A DNA stretch of 64,000 bases from Porphyromonadaceae bacterium UBA7332 (GTDB lineage Bacteria > Bacteroidota > Bacteroidia > Bacteroidales > UBA7332). Positions 61,539 to 64,000 of the stretch are shown here, in pieces. The notes under the pieces are model-generated. The model saw only the letters and a program-made list of their open reading frames with translations, did no database searches and had not been told where the DNA came from. Location: positions 130,410 to 194,409 of the forward strand of contig DKPO01000016.1 in the NCBI GenBank assembly GCA_002471225.1, read 5' to 3'. The position numbers were made by a program, and so were the translations under genes. Within the stretch, counting starts at the first letter, position 1, and each line of letters begins with the position of its first letter.

Positions 61539-62129
61539 GTCTATTAAATCCTCTATATCCAACAGATGCAATCCTAATGGATTTAAAGCATTAAAAAAAG
61601 ATATTTGCGTATAAGCGGATAGATCCTCTATCCGGATTATACGCTTTTCTATTTTCTTTTCCTCAAGCAAATGAGCTCTCTGAACCCCGGCCAATAAAGG
61701 GTTAGCTGGTGTATACCATTGAGATGCTTCCTTTAAAGCAATATTACAAAACGTCGAATCGGTTAACTCTCCATTCCTTAGTAGTAAGAAATCATCAAAA
61801 CCCGGATATTGTTTATGGAGATCTGAAAAGCAAGAACGATCTGTGGATTTGTAGGTATAATCTATAGCTGTTTCAAGAATACCGACCTTATGTATCAAAG
61901 GCCGTGAATACGCATGAATTTCTACAACATGTACAATCTTATCATAAACCACCCTGCATTTAAATAATCCTTTAAGATGATCCTTTATGTAAGGTGCAAT
62001 CACCTCATCCAGAGAAATCAGAGAAGATAACTGATGATCATTCAATGTGCGATCCATTCGCTGCTGATGCAGTTCAAGATTCAATACCTTACCATCAAAC
62101 AATGCTAAAGTTTCAACAAATGGGTACAT
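61512..62129 (-). CDS. pabC: Aminodeoxychorismate lyase, class IV aminotransferase fold
   Basis: 205 residues, somewhat short for the family. 'FVETLALFDGKVLNLELHQQ' start, 'YTYKSTDRSCF' with the probable PLP lysine, 'GELTDSTFCNI' and 'PLLAGVQRAHLLEE' are family motifs. It releases pyruvate from aminodeoxychorismate to give p-aminobenzoate. It overlaps pabB by 17 bp on the same strand, so translation is probably coupled. Confidence 0.86.
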   Translation of the reverse strand: MYPFVETLALFDGKVLNLELHQQRMDRTLNDHQLSSLISLDEVIAPYIKDHLKGLFKCRVVYDKIVHVVEIHAYSRPLIHKVGILETAIDYTYKSTDRSCFSDLHKQYPGFDDFLLLRNGELTDSTFCNIALKEASQWYTPANPLLAGVQRAHLLEEKKIEKRIIRIEDLSAYTQISFFNALNPLGLHLLDIEDLIDLRQIEPVL

Positions 62130-63108
62130 ATACTTTCTGAATTAATTCTTTATACTCACTCTCAGCATCACTTCGGGTCGTAATTCCTCCCCCGCTTTTA
62201 AAAAACAACTTTCCTTCTCTTTGCTCAATATAGCGTATCATTACTCCACTACTGAGTGTTTTTCCATCAAAGATTCCACAAATACCTGTATAATAGTTTC
62301 GATGATGTGTTTCACTTTCCAAGATAATACGGCATGTACTTTTCTTTGGTGCGCCTGTGATGGAACCGGCTGGCAACATAGAAAACAAAACGGAGCCCAA
62401 CTGAGTCATAGCTCTTTCATCCAACTGCCCGCAGACTTCTGAACTCACTTGTAAAATGGGACCATTAGAAGTGTCTAATTGCTCCATATATCTATAACGG
62501 TTTACCCACACAGGAAAAGCTACCCGGCTTAAATCATTTCTTATCAGATCAACAATCGTTGCATGTTCGGCAGATTCCTTCTCATCTTCACTAATCACCT
62601 TACGGGCATCAGGAATGGAAGCTGAAATCGTTCCTTTCATCGGAAAGGAGTGAATCACCCTTTGCTCATCAATCTGTACAAAAATCTCAGGAGAAAAGAC
62701 AACAAACTGATCAGCCAGATAAAGTTTAAATCTGGCTTTAGATGAATCGAATATATTTTTTAATGATAAATCGGTCTCAATAGGAGTTTCAAATGTAAGG
62801 TTACATAAAAAACTATCACCCCGAAGTAATCCGGATTTTACAATATCGAATGATTTAGAGAATTCAGAGAAAGAAACAGGAAACTTTGAAAAAGTATACG
62901 ATTTAGTCTGTTTATTGATAAGAGACGGACAATTAGTTACACCTTCAAAGTCGTAAGCAATAATCTCCGGATCAATCGAGTCTAACGGGAGGATCAGATT
63001 CTTTTCCTGATCATAACTGATCATAAACAAAAACGGTTTACACTCTCCAGACCATTGATTCATAAGAGCTAACGTCTGATCTTTATTTTGAAAATTCAGA
63101 TGAGTCAT
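62113..63108 (-). CDS. pabB: Aminodeoxychorismate synthase component I
   Basis: 331 residues from the ATG at 63108 (MTHLNFQNKDQ); an in-frame ATG at 63138 would add ten residues. Chorismate-binding domain with 'SFPMKGTISASIPDARKVIS', 'ATIVDLIRNDLSRV', 'LPAGSITGAPKKSTCRIILE' and 'YTGICGIFDGKTLSSGVMIR'. The 'MKGT' Lys is the PabB-type residue that distinguishes it from TrpE. Shorter at the N-terminus than E. coli PabB, as in other Bacteroidetes. Confidence 0.9.
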   Translation of the reverse strand: MTHLNFQNKDQTLALMNQWSGECKPFLFMISYDQEKNLILPLDSIDPEIIAYDFEGVTNCPSLINKQTKSYTFSKFPVSFSEFSKSFDIVKSGLLRGDSFLCNLTFETPIETDLSLKNIFDSSKARFKLYLADQFVVFSPEIFVQIDEQRVIHSFPMKGTISASIPDARKVISEDEKESAEHATIVDLIRNDLSRVAFPVWVNRYRYMEQLDTSNGPILQVSSEVCGQLDERAMTQLGSVLFSMLPAGSITGAPKKSTCRIILESETHHRNYYTGICGIFDGKTLSSGVMIRYIEQREGKLFFKSGGGITTRSDAESEYKELIQKVYVPIC

Positions 63109-63144
63109 AAAGGAACAACATAAAATAGTAAGGTACAAAAATAG

Positions 63145-63180
63145 AAAAAACCGAAGACATTCACATGCATTCGGTTTTTT
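63145..63180 (-). terminator. Hairpin between the outer-membrane gene and pabB
   Basis: 11-bp stem AAAAAACCGAA / TTCGGTTTTTT (63145-63155 with 63170-63180). On the minus strand it would end transcription coming from the outer-membrane gene, though it lies 165 bp after that stop. Confidence 0.6.
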
Positions 63181-63342
63181 CAGAAATCAAAATATCTTGA
63201 TTCCGAATTTGTTCTTTGTTCTTTAACGTTCTAACACAAAGAAAGTATACAGAATTGACATAAGCAAATCAATTCACATTTATTATATCAAATAACCCGC
63301 TTTATTTAGGTTTATTATATATTTCACCCATTATACTTTACA

Positions 63343-64000
63343 TCAGTGCATTAACATCGGTGCTCCCATAGGCATTTGTCTGTGTTCTCTTGGAGAAGAG
63401 CTATCCGATGGTCTTTTTCTTCCACTGCCTGAGGGCCCTTTAAACATACGTAAGTCATACACTAATGTAGCCATAAAGTATGGAGAAAGTACATTTGCTC
63501 TTACATCTTCATAGTATGTATTTGTCACATTCCGACTCAATGCGCTGTTCTGTCTTAATAAGTCGTATGCGGTTATCTTCGCTTCCAATCTTTTACTTTT
63601 CAGGAATTTCTTACCTAATGAGGCATTCAATAAATAATAATTCTGATTGAAACCATCTGTCATTCCTGTATAGTTCTGGTATGTAAAGTTAGTCTCCATC
63701 GTGAAACCTTTCCAGAATTCCCAATTCAGCTTAGCTCCTGCTGTCTGATTTATATATCTGTTTTCCTTATTTGCATCCAGATTATTCTCTGTAAAATTCA
63801 ATCGGGCGTGATAACTAACTGTAAAATCAAGCTTATCACTAATATTACTACTCAAGACCATTCCGGGAGTTACACCAAATGTATTGGTTACCTGTTCCAT
63901 CAGATTATATTTCCCTGGCAATCTATTGTAATTAAACGAAGCCGTCAGATTTAAATTACTTTTAATCCAGTCAATCGGCATGCCATACGTCAACAAAGCA
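63343..64000 (-). CDS. Outer-membrane beta-barrel protein, C-terminal part (5' end beyond right edge)
   Basis: The frame is open to the right edge, so the N-terminus is missing. The visible 219 residues alternate polar and aromatic residues in strand-length blocks ('LNLTASFNYNRLPGKYNLME', 'FTMETNFTYQNYTGMTDGFN', 'NYYLLNASLGKKFLKSKRLE', 'RANVLSPYFMATLVYDLRMF'), as in the C-terminal barrel of TonB-receptor-like proteins of the OMP_b-brl_3 group. The tail after the last strand is Gly/Pro/Ser- and Met-rich ('PREHRQMPMGAPMLMH'). Confidence 0.8.
   Translation of the reverse strand, partial: ALLTYGMPIDWIKSNLNLTASFNYNRLPGKYNLMEQVTNTFGVTPGMVLSSNISDKLDFTVSYHARLNFTENNLDANKENRYINQTAGAKLNWEFWKGFTMETNFTYQNYTGMTDGFNQNYYLLNASLGKKFLKSKRLEAKITAYDLLRQNSALSRNVTNTYYEDVRANVLSPYFMATLVYDLRMFKGPSGSGRKRPSDSSSPREHRQMPMGAPMLMH

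Overview
The window is chromosomal DNA of a Bacteroidetes bacterium, most likely order Bacteroidales. The reasons are the -7 promoter element TAnnTTTG in front of several genes, lipoproteins of the S/A-C-S/D type, a hmuR-hmuY-hmuS haem locus, a 6-bladed beta-propeller lipoprotein, a DUF4476 protein, BspA-like leucine-rich repeats and a quinol-type nitric oxide reductase. Base composition is AT-rich. I cannot name the species. No rRNA operon, CRISPR array, integrase or intact insertion sequence was seen.

Layout. 1-6.1 kb: leftward haem locus (TonB receptor HmuR, haem-binding lipoprotein HmuY, CobN-like HmuS running off the left edge). 6.3-11.3 kb: cupin, secreted M1-like metallopeptidase, single-subunit quinol nitric oxide reductase, lipoprotein. 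11.3-16.3 kb: a stress module with an ECF sigma factor and small zinc anti-sigma protein, divergent from a peroxiredoxin-DsrE fusion, followed by a lipoprotein phosphoesterase and a glutathione peroxidase/TlpA pair. The fusion gene and the peroxidase pair share an almost identical non-housekeeping promoter. 16.4-19.4 kb: beta-carbonic anhydrase, SulP transporter and a small membrane protein. 19.6-26.6 kb: DeoR-type regulator divergent from a deoxyribonucleotidase, GH18 protein, DMT exporter, divergent PyrD, potassium channel with a zinc ribbon, and two tandem PAS-HTH paralogues. 27.0-31.0 kb: a cobalamin riboswitch in front of a three-gene biotin-dependent acyl-CoA carboxylase operon.

31.9-40.7 kb behaves as an accessory region behind tRNA-Ser. 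It holds an SF1 helicase with a C-terminal DUF2726 nuclease-like domain, a decayed 5' fragment of a second such helicase, a 5'-truncated TlpA gene, a long gene-poor stretch and several orphan surface proteins. 40.9-47.8 kb is a heavy-metal module: a Fur-family regulator, a His-rich small protein and a complete HME-RND tripartite pump. Near-identical palindromes sit at the same distance from the -7 element before both the regulator and the small protein. 47.9-48.5 kb is a gene-free nest of long inverted repeats ending in a 208-bp element with long terminal inverted repeats.

48.5-52.9 kb is a leftward pstS-pstC-pstA-pstB-phoU phosphate operon. 53.1-59.1 kb carries a DUF4476 protein, a propeller lipoprotein, a heparinase II/III-family lyase and a dipeptide epimerase. 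59.2-63.1 kb carries dnaX and the p-aminobenzoate genes pabA, pabC and pabB. The right edge cuts an outer-membrane beta-barrel gene.
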